A stretch of DNA of 64,000 bases from Paulinella micropora (lineage: Eukaryota > Cercozoa > Imbricatea > Euglyphida > Paulinellidae). The notes under the pieces were generated by a model, which did no database searches, was not told the origin of the DNA, and saw nothing but the letters and a program-made list of their open reading frames with translations. The translations under genes and the position numbers were made by a program. Below, in pieces: positions 25,009 through 34,911 of the stretch. Within the stretch, counting starts at the first letter, position 1. Each line of letters opens with the position of its first letter. The stretch is taken from assembly GCA_019918135.1 (NCBI GenBank), contig WBZZ01002750.1:17501-81500 (forward strand), in the 5' to 3' direction.

Positions 25009-26388
25009 GCGGCCTTCTCGACTTTTAATATGGCGCGGAAGAAGGAGTGGGACATGGTGCTACTCCATAGGATATTCAATGATCCCGCTGCCGCTAAGTT
25101 GCAAGCCATTGCGAAGGCGCATGACGTGAAGTTAGTGAACGTCAACAAGGACGTTAGTGAGTAGTGTCAGGAGTGTCAGGCGGGCGGCGCCCAAAAGCTA
25201 CCTCATCGCTCGAATGCGCATGGGAGTGAATGAAGGAGAAGGGTGAGTGTTGGTTAGTGGATACCTCAGCTCTACTGGCAAGACCGCTACTCAATGGAGA
25301 GCGATGCCTAATGGCGATGGTGCAGGATACAGTTGGGTACACTAACTTGAAGCTGCTGTTAAAAGCGGAAATGCAGCGGCAGTCTTTGGTGGCAAGCAAG
25401 GTGTTCCGGATAAGCAGAACACAGACTGGTAACAGGGTGAAGCAGATACGCGGGGACGGAGCTTACCAACGATCATAAGTGTTTAATGATATGATAGAGA
25501 GTGTGAGAGTGCGACCGCGGTATGCGGTAAGAATTATTTTTTTTAACTACACTAACAAGCAGGTATTGATGGAAGTATCACAGAAGCATATCTGGGCAGG
25601 CGCGAGGAAGCTACTAAAGCGAGCGCAACCACTTATGTGTACTTGAGCTATGCGCTAATGCAAGTCGGATTGCTTCACAACCTAACACTGCAACCGGGAG
25701 GTAAGGAGCAGAGGTTGTTCACTATGTTTCCTTACGAGAATGAAGTGGAGTGGCTATCGTTGTTGCACACCTTCGAGTGCCTCTGTCACGTAGTACTTGA
25801 CAAAAATTATAATGGATTGTAAAGGTGGAAGATCGCTGGTTGCCTGCCGCTTGGATGGGGCTAGACCTGGAGATATCAGCGCACGTAGTGCTGGTCCAGG
25901 GGGAGATCAAGCGTTTGCGGGATGTAATAAACTTTAACGAGGATCAGCCTGCATTGCTCATCATAGTTCAGATATGGAAGGCCGCCTGACTGAAGGTGAA
26001 CGTGCTCTCGGTTCTCAGTCCGATCAGCGATGACTTGGAGAAGCTATTCGTAAAGCCGGAAGCGGCAGAAGACAACGATCGCATAGTCGTTGTTAAGGAG
26101 GAGAAGGAAGAAGAAGGAAAGTTAAGACAGCCTGAGCAGGAGAAGCCAACGAACGAGCTGCGGGAGGTGACCCGCGGTATGAGCGTTGAAGTGCAGGCAA
26201 AGGAGTCATCTGGAGCGGGGATGCGAAATGGGCCAAGCGGACCTATAGCCTGGAGCGGAAGAGTAAGACCCGGAAGGGTGCTGTGGAAGGGGAGTGTGAT
26301 CCCATTCGCAAAGGCAAGAAGCTGCAGCCAGCTCATTTCGTGCGCTTCGAAGGCGAGGAAACTGAAAATGAAGTTGAGAGAATGCTAG
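24958..26388 (+). pseudogene. Copia D pol remnant (plus strand)
   Basis: Plus-strand pieces: WDMVLLHRIFNDPAAAKLQ, then TAG, then CQECQAGGAQKLPHR, the integrase zinc region (25045-25205). Next come VQDTVGYTNLKLLLKAEMQ and TGNRVKQIRGDGAY (integrase core, 25320-25470), ALMQVGLLHNL and FPYENEVEWLSLLHTFECLC (integrase C-terminal part, 25640-25800), and a charged linker (25996-26388). It is broken by TAG, TGA and frameshifts. The part from 25596 on is duplicated at 61351. Confidence 0.7.
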
Positions 26389-27079
26389 ACACTGAAATTC
26401 TCAAGTCATAGTAAAGCCGGACTATTAGTAACTGATAAGAAACGTAATAATGGACAGTAATGAGGGGAAGTGTTTAGTTACATCTGTCCAACGCCAGTTT
26501 GATCATTACCAGGTATGTCACTTAACTACTAGTACCCTCAGCGACTACTAGGTAAGTACTATTTTTTAGATTTAGTAAAAATAATCATAGTTAAATGCGC
26601 CTACAAAACCAACACACACACACACACAAACTTTTGCTTTTTATTTTATGAATACGTCTCTCATAGACGCTCCTAATTCTCGCAACTAACAATCGAGGCT
26701 CCTACATGAAACCATACACCCGACAGTCATGATAACTTTTTGACATTCAATTGATGATATACCATCCCCCCCCTTCCCCCACCGCCACCACACTTTTTTT
26801 CTCCTTCCCATCTTGGCGCCAAGGATTCATAGAATTTGTTATACCCCTTTTTCACCGGTTCGTTGATCAGGAAAGAACGACTGACATTCGGTCTGCGAGC
26901 GCGACTTGCGCTCTTGTGAGATTGGTGAGATATGACACCATCAAGAGACTCTGAATCTTTTGGTTTAGCAGTGACTTGAACTGTTCCTGGACAGATAAAC
27001 AGTTAGGACGTAAGTAGAGAATGTACAGGAGCAGATAGCCAGAAATGGGATGTAAACTAGATCGCTTAAGTGGGAACAG
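26389..27079. other. Non-coding stretch between copia D and eIF3f
   Basis: It contains a short (CA)n tract (26612-26627) and a C-rich tract near 26766-26780. No coding exon was recognised. It includes the 3' flank of the eIF3f-like gene and is copied at 62144-62834. Confidence 0.5.
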
Positions 27080-29120
27080 TCACATGTAAATGTTGAGAAT
27101 CAGTTGGTCTTGCAAATGCACTCGTGCACTCGTGAGATTGCAAGCAACAATGCTTATGGATACAGGAGAGGTCAGGTGGCGATGGGAACCGGCTGCAGCT
27201 GTGGGACAGAAGCAATTGCGTCCTGCAGCGCCAGGCCTGATCAGAGCATAGAATGATCGCTCACAACGGGCTCAGACTTGCTCACGAGCATCATAATATG
27301 GACCAATAGCAGGGTCTGCCCTTTCTTTCCCTTCTCTAACTTTGTTCACGTACGCGGACACTGTATCTGCGCAGACAAGGTGACCTCATGAACAAATGCA
27401 GCAAGAGCAGGATCATTCTCAATGAATGCGACCTAAAATCTCCAGCAACTTGGTCAGGGAAAGGTCGAGGTTCTCAAAATCCGACAGGATGGAAGCTGAC
27501 ACCCAACAGGAATAAATGAAACTTGGAAGCTTGCAATTTTTACATTCCGTGCTTGTCTTACTTACAAACCTTTGATTCCCGTACTTCTCCATCCTCCCTT
27601 GGATTCTGCACTAACATTATGTTTCTCTACCTGGAGCATCGATCTGGTCCTCCACCACTGGTTCTCCGTTGATGAGCGAGTCAACTGCAACCAAAACATT
27701 CCAATCAGACAGAAGGCGATGTAACAGTTCTTCAAATGCACGAATTTCATTGTCCTTACACATTAGCGAGGCTTAACAGTGACAAAGAGGTGAGAGAGAC
27801 CTCCAATCCTTTCTGACTCGTATGCGTGGTAGTCCAAGGGGGCGCGCTCGAACCTAGCTAGGGCCTGCCAGACATTGAAGATGAGATCCTTTTTTTAACA
27901 CCAAGCCGAATTCCGTTCAAGGATATATATATATAAATATATATGTATATATATGTATATATACATATATACAAATATATATATATAGTAATACATATAT
28001 AAAGGGGTGCGTGTTATGTGTATGTTGTGTGTGTGTGTGTGGGTGGGTGGGGGGGGGGGGGGGCTGTCAAGCGAAGCGGCAGGGGCAGGGCAACCTCCTT
28101 GTCGCCAACGAACACCACTTTGGCTGTGTAGGCCTTTAGCTCTACCACATGTAATTTCAATGGGATGGCATTCAACCATTTGTAAATTATTGAGGCAAAA
28201 GGCATTCAAGTATTTGTAAATTATTGAGGCAAAAAATAGATTCTGCTGACCCAGTTTCTTGTTTTGAAGCATGCTGTTGACGTTCACAGTCAAGTGAACA
28301 CCTGTAGGAATGCTGTCATGGATCTAACAGCCACAACACACAGGCTGAGTCGACGGAGCAAGGCAAGGGTACTTACTTCTTGCATGTACATCTGCTGGTG
28401 AATTTGGGAAGAGATCCACGTGATCTCGTCTCCTGTGCTATACCTAGCTCGAGCATAAGATCTTCCAGTACAACAAAGTCACATCGCACACAAAATTATG
28501 ATTCAGGGATGGCAAGTGCTTGTGTAAGAAGTACCATCCAACCACCACTTCGTCCCGATTGACTTTGTTGTATAATTCTAACATCTTGTTATGGTACTTG
28601 ATGTCTACCAACTGTTAGCAAACAAGATATTGATAAATCGGAAGAAAGAAGAGTCCCAGAAGAAAGACCGTCTGATCTGCGTTGAGTTTGGCTGGTACAG
28701 GGAAGCAATTGCAGATGAAGACGTCATTTCCTACAGTGACAGGATGAAGGAGTAGCGTATGAGAGTGTGAGAATGAGTGACCTTTCTTATGCCCAAGCAA
28801 TGTGCCGACGACCCTTTCTTGGTTCTCTTTGCGGCGCTTGAAATGGTCCAGGATGCTGTTAACCAGAATGCAATTTGTGCTTTCACGAATTGCGCCAGTC
28901 ATGACTTCTTCAGAAATCGCAAGTTAGGGGAGTGGAGATCTGAGTGTCAGGGAGGAAGGAAGGGGGGGGGGGGTTTCGGGGAGTTTGAAGGAGAGGAATG
29001 ATGGTAGGAGGATGCGTCAGTTGCACAAATACGACAATTCAAAGCAAGACTATACCTGAAGACAACCACAGGGTGAATCTTGTAAACCACTGATTCAGGC
29101 GTCGCAAGGTGAAGAGACAT
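27080..29120 (-). CDS. eIF3f-like MPN-domain protein, intron-rich
   Basis: Exons on the minus strand: 29120-29056 (start; IHPVVVF), 28855-about 28785 (SILDHFKRRKENQERVVGTL), 28730-28669 (NDVFICNCFPVPAKLNADQT), 28611-28535 (LVDIKYHNKMLELYNKVN), 28443-28377 (YSTGDEITWISSQIHQQM), 28323-28251 (GVHLTVNVNSMLQNKKL), 28141-about 28070 (ELKAYTAKVVFVGDKEVAL), 27864-27801 (FERAPLDYHAYESERIG), 27684-27631 (VDSLINGEPVVED), 27495-27433 (LDLSLTKLLEIL), 27366-27286 (DTVSAYVNKVREG), 27236-about 27185 and a last exon ending with TGA at 27080. Joined, these follow the eIF3f order (GTLLG, NCF.VP, GWY.TG, HLTV, ERIGV). The family is a non-catalytic MPN subunit of translation initiation factor 3. The donor after exon 7 and the last two junctions are unclear. 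The metalloprotease JAMM residues are not evident, as in eIF3f. Confidence 0.85.
28004..28066. repeat. (GT)n and poly-G tract in an eIF3f intron
   Basis: A GTGTGT run followed by about 17 G lies in the intron between exons 7 and 8. In the duplicated copy the G tract is longer (63791-63813). A (TA)-rich tract sits at 27920-27990. Confidence 0.9.
28177..28244 (-). repeat. 34-bp tandem duplication in an eIF3f intron
   Basis: The phrase ...ttgtaaattattgaggcaaa occurs twice in succession, with ggcattcaa(c/g) between. It lies in the intron between exons 6 and 7 and is present in both copies of the gene. Confidence 0.85.
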
Positions 29121-29602
29121 TCCGTTTGTTGCCGCTCCTCGCAAAAGAAAGAAGGAGAGTTAAGAAAGCCGTATAACGCCAAAGGTGAACGGTGCCACTG
29201 GAAAAATTTCTTCCTAAGTTGCATTTTTCTTCTCTTTCCCCACCGGGCCCGGCCAGGCAAGCATTGGCTTTGCAGTCAATATAACAACACTTCGCAAGGG
29301 TTCTGTCCTACAAAATGTCTCCTTTTTGTTTTGTGTGGCTGTCCGCTGTGGTTCTGGAAATCTCCTTGCGGAGTGAAAAACTTAAAATCCGATTGTGAAT
29401 GCAGAATTGTGTGTTGTTAAACGGAACCGTTTGACTGCAAAAAAACTAAGTGTTTCCTCCGTAGCGCTGCTTTTTTGTTTTTGTTTTGCTTTGCTTTGCA
29501 TGAGACTTGCTTTCTGTGATTTCAGATCTCGTTTCGTGTTGCTTTTGATTTTGTTACTTTTAGTTTTGTTGCTGTTATTTTTTTTTATTTATTTGATAAG
29601 TC

Positions 29603-29604
<2 letters not shown>
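29121..29604. other. Region upstream of eIF3f
   Basis: A T-rich non-coding region between the eIF3f start codon and the (ATT)n tract. It presumably holds the eIF3f promoter. I see no coding exon or defined motif. Confidence 0.4.
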
Positions 29605-29634
<30 letters not shown>

Positions 29635-29683
29635 GATTATTATTATTATTATTATTATTATATTATTATTATTATTATTATAA
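29605..29683. repeat. (ATT)n microsatellite bordering the SINE2 half unit
   Basis: About 75 bp of ATT units with two interruptions, of the same type as the tails in the 53-57 kb array. Confidence 0.95.
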
Positions 29684-29779
29684 TGAGGGAGTACATAGGC
29701 CATCGGTCCTTTCCATGGGCTGATTGGTATAAAGCTCCTAGAGTAATGTTCTATGCCGTCACTTCCTTTATTCCACCGA
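29684..29779 (+). mobile_element. SINE2 repeat, 5' half
   Basis: From gagggagtacataggcc to ...ttccaccga it is identical to the first 96 bp of the complete units at 55126 and 55373 (one base differs in the latter). The homology stops abruptly at 29779 and resumes at 53280. Confidence 0.92.
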
Positions 29780-30223
29780 ACCGAGGCCCAAGCCGCCCAC
29801 GGTGGCGTAGCCCGTGGTGCACACCACCACGGGCGTGTAGTCAAGACTGCAGGCCGGGGGCCCCCGGCACTGGACCTCGAAGCCCAGCACAGCGCGCTCC
29901 CAGCCCTGTTGCCGCAGCCACACGCGGCTCCTGACAAAGGTGAAGCCGTCGTACGACACCACCCGGGCCGCGCGCGTCTTTGGTCCGAAGTAGCGCCACC
30001 GTAGATTCTCCCGGTTGTACTCCGGGGTGAGAGCGCCCACGAGCCGGACGAACGGGCAGTCCGGGAAAGTAACAAAGGGCTGGACCGAGAACGCCGTGGC
30101 GCGCTGGTGCGGCGGCAACGCGAGGTTGTGCGTCAGGTTGTGCTGGCTCTGCCAGTAGTCCTTGATGGCTGCCACGTGCGACCCGTCGGAAGAGGCCGCC
30201 GTTGCCCGGAAAAGCACTAGCAT
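29768..30223 (-). CDS. Orphan protein at the left island edge, 3' end cut
   Basis: ATG at 30223 (MLVLFRATAASSDGSHVAAI). The frame is GC-rich and runs to the island border. Its last residues (VE, stop TAA) come from the SINE2 sequence, so the natural 3' end was probably lost or lies elsewhere. It contains FGPKTRAARVVSYDGFTFVR and YTPVVVCTTGYATVGG. There is no recognised domain, signal peptide or membrane segment. Confidence 0.5.
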   Translation of the reverse strand: MLVLFRATAASSDGSHVAAIKDYWQSQHNLTHNLALPPHQRATAFSVQPFVTFPDCPFVRLVGALTPEYNRENLRWRYFGPKTRAARVVSYDGFTFVRSRVWLRQQGWERAVLGFEVQCRGPPACSLDYTPVVVCTTGYATVGGLGLGSVE

Positions 30224-30357
30224 CGCCAAAAGATTTTCTTTTTAATGTATTTTCGCTCTCTCACTCTTGGTGAGGGGCGGGGGCGGATGGTCGTCTTGTT
30301 TTGGCTGGAAATTGCACAGGGCGGCCCCTTTCCATTTCCCGCCCTTTGTTTTCACAT

Positions 30358-31381
30358 TTATTTGGTTGGGACGGAGGGGGCTTTTTTTGGCACCTTCTCC
30401 AAGATGACCATCCGCACCCGTGAAACCGGCCCTGTCGCCAATCTCAGTACCTCCTCAAAGTTCTCGACTTTTGTCACTACGGTATCATTAGCGTTCCACC
30501 AATCGTCATCTCTCCTGCGCAGCGCAGTGTAATGGCCGCTTTGGAGGTCGCCGTGATGCACCAGCATAGCCAGAAGCCGAAACGTGATTTCTTCTGTCTG
30601 TTCTGGATTATCTTTTTTGCCAAGAGTGTACGTGACCGTGAATTCCTCCGCCGTGAATGGGGGGTTGATGCGTCTCTTGCCTGGGTTAAACCAGACCATC
30701 GCGTATTTCGCGTTGTGTTGGTCTCTTGGGCAAAGCATACCTGGCCCGAGATCTACTAAGCCCGGGCAACTCGATTTATTGTCGTAGTCGTTGTGCCGCA
30801 CAGGTTCCTGGTTGTCTTCTCTTGCCATACTTTGCGTAGACACAATTCGCGTGAAAAGTTCTTTTAGGTCCTGCTCCCTTGTTTGGCACGTGACGCTGAG
30901 AGGGGCGCAGTGCGCGTCGTCGCCAGTCAGGGCCGGCCAGCTGTCAACTGTTCTGGGAAGTTGTGTTTCACAAGCTTCACATTCATAAAAGATCAAACCA
31001 CGAAACCAGCTTTGCTTCGAATTCTGCATTGAAGCATGATTTCTGGTATTGCCTCTTAATTGCTCTTGCATCTTCTGCCAGATGAAGAGCAAGGCTTGCT
31101 CCGGGTCATCGGGGTCACGTTGGTGCCGGGATGCCTCTTCTAGGCACTTGAAATCAACGTCCTCCTCTGCAGGAACCTGTGTGTTGCCCTGGACATAATC
31201 GCTCAACTTCGAAATGGCACAGGCCACGCAATCCGGAATCTTGCACTTTCTTGTCGTCTCGCCAGGAACCTCACGCGTAGCAAAAACGCAGCTCAGGCAC
31301 TGCATGAGCGCGCGGATGTAGCACGAATTGACGCTCCCGCGGAGGCCGCGCTGCCTCGGCGGCGGCGCTGGGCTCTTGGTC
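30358..31381 (-). CDS. Ubiquitin-specific protease (USP, family C19) domain
   Basis: The Cys box GLRGSVNSCYIRALMQCL has the catalytic Cys in the N.CY...LQCL context. The His box RLLAMLVHHGDLQSGHYTAL plus WWNANDTVV has the catalytic His (GHYTA) and the usual W..ND. Between them is a Cys-rich segment (CKIPDCVACAI; YECEACET). The domain is about 340 aa, short for USPs. It ends PTK-TAA, overlapping an AATAAA sequence. A convincing 3' splice site (TGTCTGTGCAG, T-rich tract before it) sits at 31382, so this is probably the second exon of the gene starting at 32179. USPs remove ubiquitin from proteins. Substrates are unknown. Confidence 0.85.
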
Positions 31382-32179
31382 CTGCACAGACAGCAGCGTG
31401 CAAAAAAAAAGAAAGTGTACCAAAGGGCGCGCAAAGGCATTTGGGAAGAAAACAAGCCTCGCGGACCTAGAGCTTCTCGGGCCCGTCGCGCCGACGGGGC
31501 CGGCCGCGCCGATTGCGCGCGCGATTAACTTTTGTACCAGCGTTTGCATAAGCAGGGACCACGGAACGTCGTCGCTGCTCTTGGGCTTTCTGACGACGTC
31601 GGCTCTGAGCAGTGCCCGGATCTGTGGGCTTTGAGCAGTGCCCGAGTCCGGAAGCCTCCTTTGCCTGAGGGGTTTAGTCTTGTCAAGGGCGTCCTGCAGG
31701 GAATGCCTAGCCCTGGCATTATTCTTCAGCACGTCCTTCACGAGGCCGAACACGGTGCCGCTCGTGGCCAGAGCGCCCTGGAAAACACGTACCTCCAGAT
31801 CGAGTTCGTTTAGGCTGCTGACTTTGTCGGGGTCCTGTGCCATCCCCGTGTATTCTCCGACGTACGACATGTTGCTGCTGGTGTTGACGGGGCACGGACA
31901 ATCGAAGTAGCTAAAGGCCGTGGCCAGGGCCGTGTACCAGGGCGGGTACGCAACCTTGTCCAGCGCAAAGTTCAGGATGTAAAGCTTCACGACCTTGGCC
32001 CAGTTCTTGTAAATAAATTTCAGGGTCTTAAGGAAAGGGTCGTACAGATGCTCAGAGTCTCTGTTGATTTCAGAAACAAAGACGCATTTGGAGGATTTGC
32101 AGGCGGCGGACCGAACGTGCAGCCTCCTAAAGTCCTTGGCGAACTTGACGACTTCATCTGCTCCGTCTGGTGCAGCCAT
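31382..32179 (-). CDS. N-terminal part of the island USP gene
   Basis: ATG at 32179 (MAAPDGADEVVKFAKDFRRL). A helical, mixed-charge region of about 215 aa (KTLKFIYKNWAKVVKLYILN; NELDLEVRVFQGALATSG) has no recognised domain. The frame ends in a different phase from the USP frame. Candidate donors are CTG|GTACAA near 31530 and TG|GTCCCT just upstream; only the latter keeps the USP frame. An indel instead of an intron cannot be excluded. The true exon end is therefore unknown and lies around 31530-31555. Confidence 0.55.
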
Positions 32180-32214
32180 ATGCCCCCGGCTAATTCGTTG
32201 GAAGCCTGGTAATT

Positions 32215-32503
32215 CTTTTTTTTTTCACTAGTGCATTTATTAATAAGAAATACAAATATCCCCAAGCCGCGCACTCCTTTTTCGGGGGGTGCCAGCACGG
32301 GAAGGACTACTTCTTTGGACGGGACGAGCGAGGGGGGGGGGAGGGGGATGGGGATGGTTTTGGAGAGAAATACTGGGAAGGGGGCGGGGAGCAAAAAAAA
32401 AAAAGAGTGCGCGGCTTGGGGGGGGGGGGGTGTTTGAAGGGCGCGGGGGGGAATATATGCGGCCGAGAGAGAGAGAGAGAGAGAAAAGGGCGGCGGCCAA
32501 GAG
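32215..32503. promoter_or_regulatory. Intergenic region between island USP and kinase genes
   Basis: It contains G runs (32332-32341, 32419-32429) and a (GA)n run (32466-32482). On the sense strand of the downstream USP gene these are C runs and CT repeats. The same arrangement lies upstream of other island genes. A promoter role is inferred from that recurrence only. Confidence 0.4.
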
Positions 32504-33723
32504 TCATTGTGTCGTGGGGAGGGGCCAGCCGGTCAGGCCCGCTAGGCGCGCGGCCACTACCGCGTACAGCACCCCGTTACAACGCGCGGTCCCGAGCGCC
32601 CACCGCAGCGCTCTGACCGACTTGTCCACGGGGTCGCGCCGGCGCTTGGCCAGCCAGCTTAGCACGTACAGCGTGAGGTGCCTGGGGCCGCGCAGGCGCA
32701 GGGCCTCGCGCAAGGTCCGCACGGGCTTCTGGGCGTCGCCGGAGAGGTGCGCAAGCAGCTCCTGCTCCTGTTCGGGCCTGTTTTTTTCATCCCGAGCGCG
32801 ACGCGCAGCCTGTCGGTGTCCGTGCCTGTAAAGCACACAGCTGGCTCGCGCGCCACCTCGCACAGGACGGCCTTCTCCGGCAGGCTCAACTGCGACAGCG
32901 CGTAAAGGCGCCAGTAGCGGCCGCCGTCACTGCCAAGCCCCTCGATGAAGAAGCAGACCGCCAGGCGCCAGGCCTTCCAGAACCTGTTCGCGTCCCAACC
33001 GCTCAGCTGGGACGTTGCCGCCGTCAGCGCGTCGGGGCTGACGGACGCCACCTAGGCTACCAGCGCGTCCCCGTAGTCGGGGCCCGGCTTCAGCTTGGAC
33101 AGGCAGCCCAGGTCCAGGTCGCCCAGCAGCACCCTGTTGACGACGTTGTCTTCAGTCACGTCTAGCAAGATGTTGGAGGGTTTGGCGTCGTGGAAGAACC
33201 ACCGCAGCCTGCTCAGGGCCCTGAGACGGCTAAGGACTGGCTCCAGCACCTGTGTGCACAAGTCCGCGCTCTTCAGCGTGCAGGAATCCAGAAACTTTTG
33301 CAGATCCGTATCCAGCCGCTCCAGCACCAGGGCCGAGAAGCCGTTCCAGCGGGCGAGGTCGTTGCCGGAGCGCCTGAAGTGCGCGCACGTGCGCGCGATC
33401 GCGGCCCGCAGGTCCCGCTGTTGGCATTTGTAGCTGAACAACGTCGCGGCGTTCAGGCCCAGCTTGGACACCAGCTGGCAGCCGACGCCGTGCTGGGCGC
33501 CGATTCTCAGGCCCTGCTCCTGCTCCCCGTCGGGGTCGAACGTCAGCTTAACGGCGATGCCGCACCCCCGCTGGCCGAACACAGTGCCGTACGAGCCGGC
33601 GCCCAGCTCCGTCGAGTCCGCCAGCATGTCCAGCAGCTCCCGTGTCTGTTGTGCGTTTAGCCACGGCTCACACTCGGGCCGCTGCCGCAGTTGCGAAGAC
33701 AGCCTGTTCCACCACGCCTGCAT
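32504..33723 (-). pseudogene. Divergent protein kinase, frame interrupted twice
   Basis: ATG at 33723 (MQAWWNRLSSQL). Motifs: Gly loop GAGSYGTVF, lysine strand GIAVKLTF, catalytic loop WFFHDAKPSNILLD (FHD in place of HRD, with D, K and N kept), and metal site GDLDLG (DLD in place of DFG). A TAG at 33054-33052 ends the frame after DYGDALVA. The same frame then continues with SPDALTAATSQLSGWDANRFW, compatible with a C-lobe. A run of seven A (32786-32780) coincides with a second frame change, after which the reading goes on to 32504. Without the breaks it would be about 405 aa. Upstream sequence has CT repeats ending in ...CCAAAG, possibly an intron end. Confidence 0.7.
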
Positions 33724-33734
33724 GTCCGAGAGGC

Positions 33735-34279
33735 TTTGGAGAGAGAGAGAGAGAAAAGGAGAGATTGGGGGCGGGGGGGGCAAGGTTGTGCGGAGAAGCA
33801 ATGGGGGAGGGGCGGGGTAGAGCAAGGCGTTGTCTTTTCTGAGAAAGGGAACACCACCCCTTCCGTCCGGGGTCTCTGGCGGCTGCGGCCCCCCCCCCCC
33901 GGGGGGGACGGAGAAAAAGACAACACCACGGGGGGGGGGGGCCACAGTCATTCCCCCCTCCCGCGTGGTTTGGCTCCTAGCACCCGGCACTGCTGTGCAC
34001 AAGAAAAAAAAAGGGGGCCCCAAAGGAAACCTCCCAAGAAGAACTAGAAAAAAGAGACAAGAGGTGTTTTCGGCCGAACTAAGTGGATTTGTTGCTTCCC
34101 TCCCCGCCGCCCTCTCTTTGTGGTCGATTTTTTTTTAGTGTGCCGTGCACTAAAATTTGCCAAAAAGAAATCACGGAGGCCTCGTAAATTTGTTAAGAAC
34201 CCAAAAAAAAACCGCCCTCCCCCCGCCCAACAAAAAAAACACACAGGAACGACCGCGTGGCTTTTCTTTTTTCTCTGGC
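33735..34279. promoter_or_regulatory. Divergent intergenic region, kinase / coiled-coil gene
   Basis: GA repeat at 33740-33754, G runs at 33768-33780 and 33929-33941, a C run followed by a G run at 33890-33907, then A-rich sequence. It lies between a minus-strand and a plus-strand gene. A T-rich tract ending in TGGCATGCAG just before the plus gene may be a 3' splice site. Confidence 0.4.
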
Positions 34280-34534
34280 ATGCAGCACGCGACCGCTGGT
34301 ACTCAGCCATCTCCCAAAGCAGCAGCGGCGTCGGTTTCGGACTTGGAGGCCTTCGTTGAGACACAAGCAAGCGTGAATGCCCTGTTGGCACAGCAGTGCC
34401 AGGTGCAGGTCGTGTCGCTGAACTGGTTCGAACAAGAAACGCTCAGGCGCCTGCAAATGCTGCAAGCGCGCGTGTCCGGGCTGGAGGCCCTGGCGCTGCG
34501 CGCCCGCAGTGACCCCGCAGGCACGAGCTCTTGA
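34280..34534 (+). CDS. Small coiled-coil protein (84 aa)
   Basis: ATG at 34280 (MQHATAGTQPSPKAAAAS), then a helical stretch from DLEAFVETQASVNALLAQQC to ETLRRLQMLQARVSGLEALA with heptad-like L/V spacing, ending in TGA. There is no homologue I can name. The start may lie in an upstream exon, since CATGCAG inside the start region could act as an acceptor. Confidence 0.55.
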   Translation: MQHATAGTQPSPKAAAASVSDLEAFVETQASVNALLAQQCQVQVVSLNWFEQETLRRLQMLQARVSGLEALALRARSDPAGTSS

Positions 34535-34911
34535 TATTATGAAGAAAGAATTAGTCTGGCCGTACGTTCTCATGTTCGAAACCCACCTCCCGCCCCTTTT
34601 TGAACGGCACAGATGAGAAACACGGTCGGAGTTCGGGAATATTTCAGTTTTTAATTAAAAGATAATCAAAAAAACTACGACTGGCTTGCTTTTCCTGAGG
34701 CTTGTTTTTTGCTTTTGGGTTGCAAGATTTCCTTTTTTCTTTGTGACCCATGGTGATCTTTCGGCTACGCTCCAAGACTTGTTTTTTAGTTCTGGCTAGT
34801 GCACAGCTTGATTGCTACGCAGTAAAACCTAAGCTGACACAAGGTTTGTGCACCTCTACAAAAAAAGAACTTCGTCGCCTTTTTTTTTGTAGCGCTCGTC
34901 AGCCGCTTGTC

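Noticed and set aside
29395..29934. Long plus-strand frame upstream of the island edge
   Set aside because: It runs through the (ATT)n tract as poly-Y/I and through the antisense of the 29768-30223 gene. There is no independent coding support.
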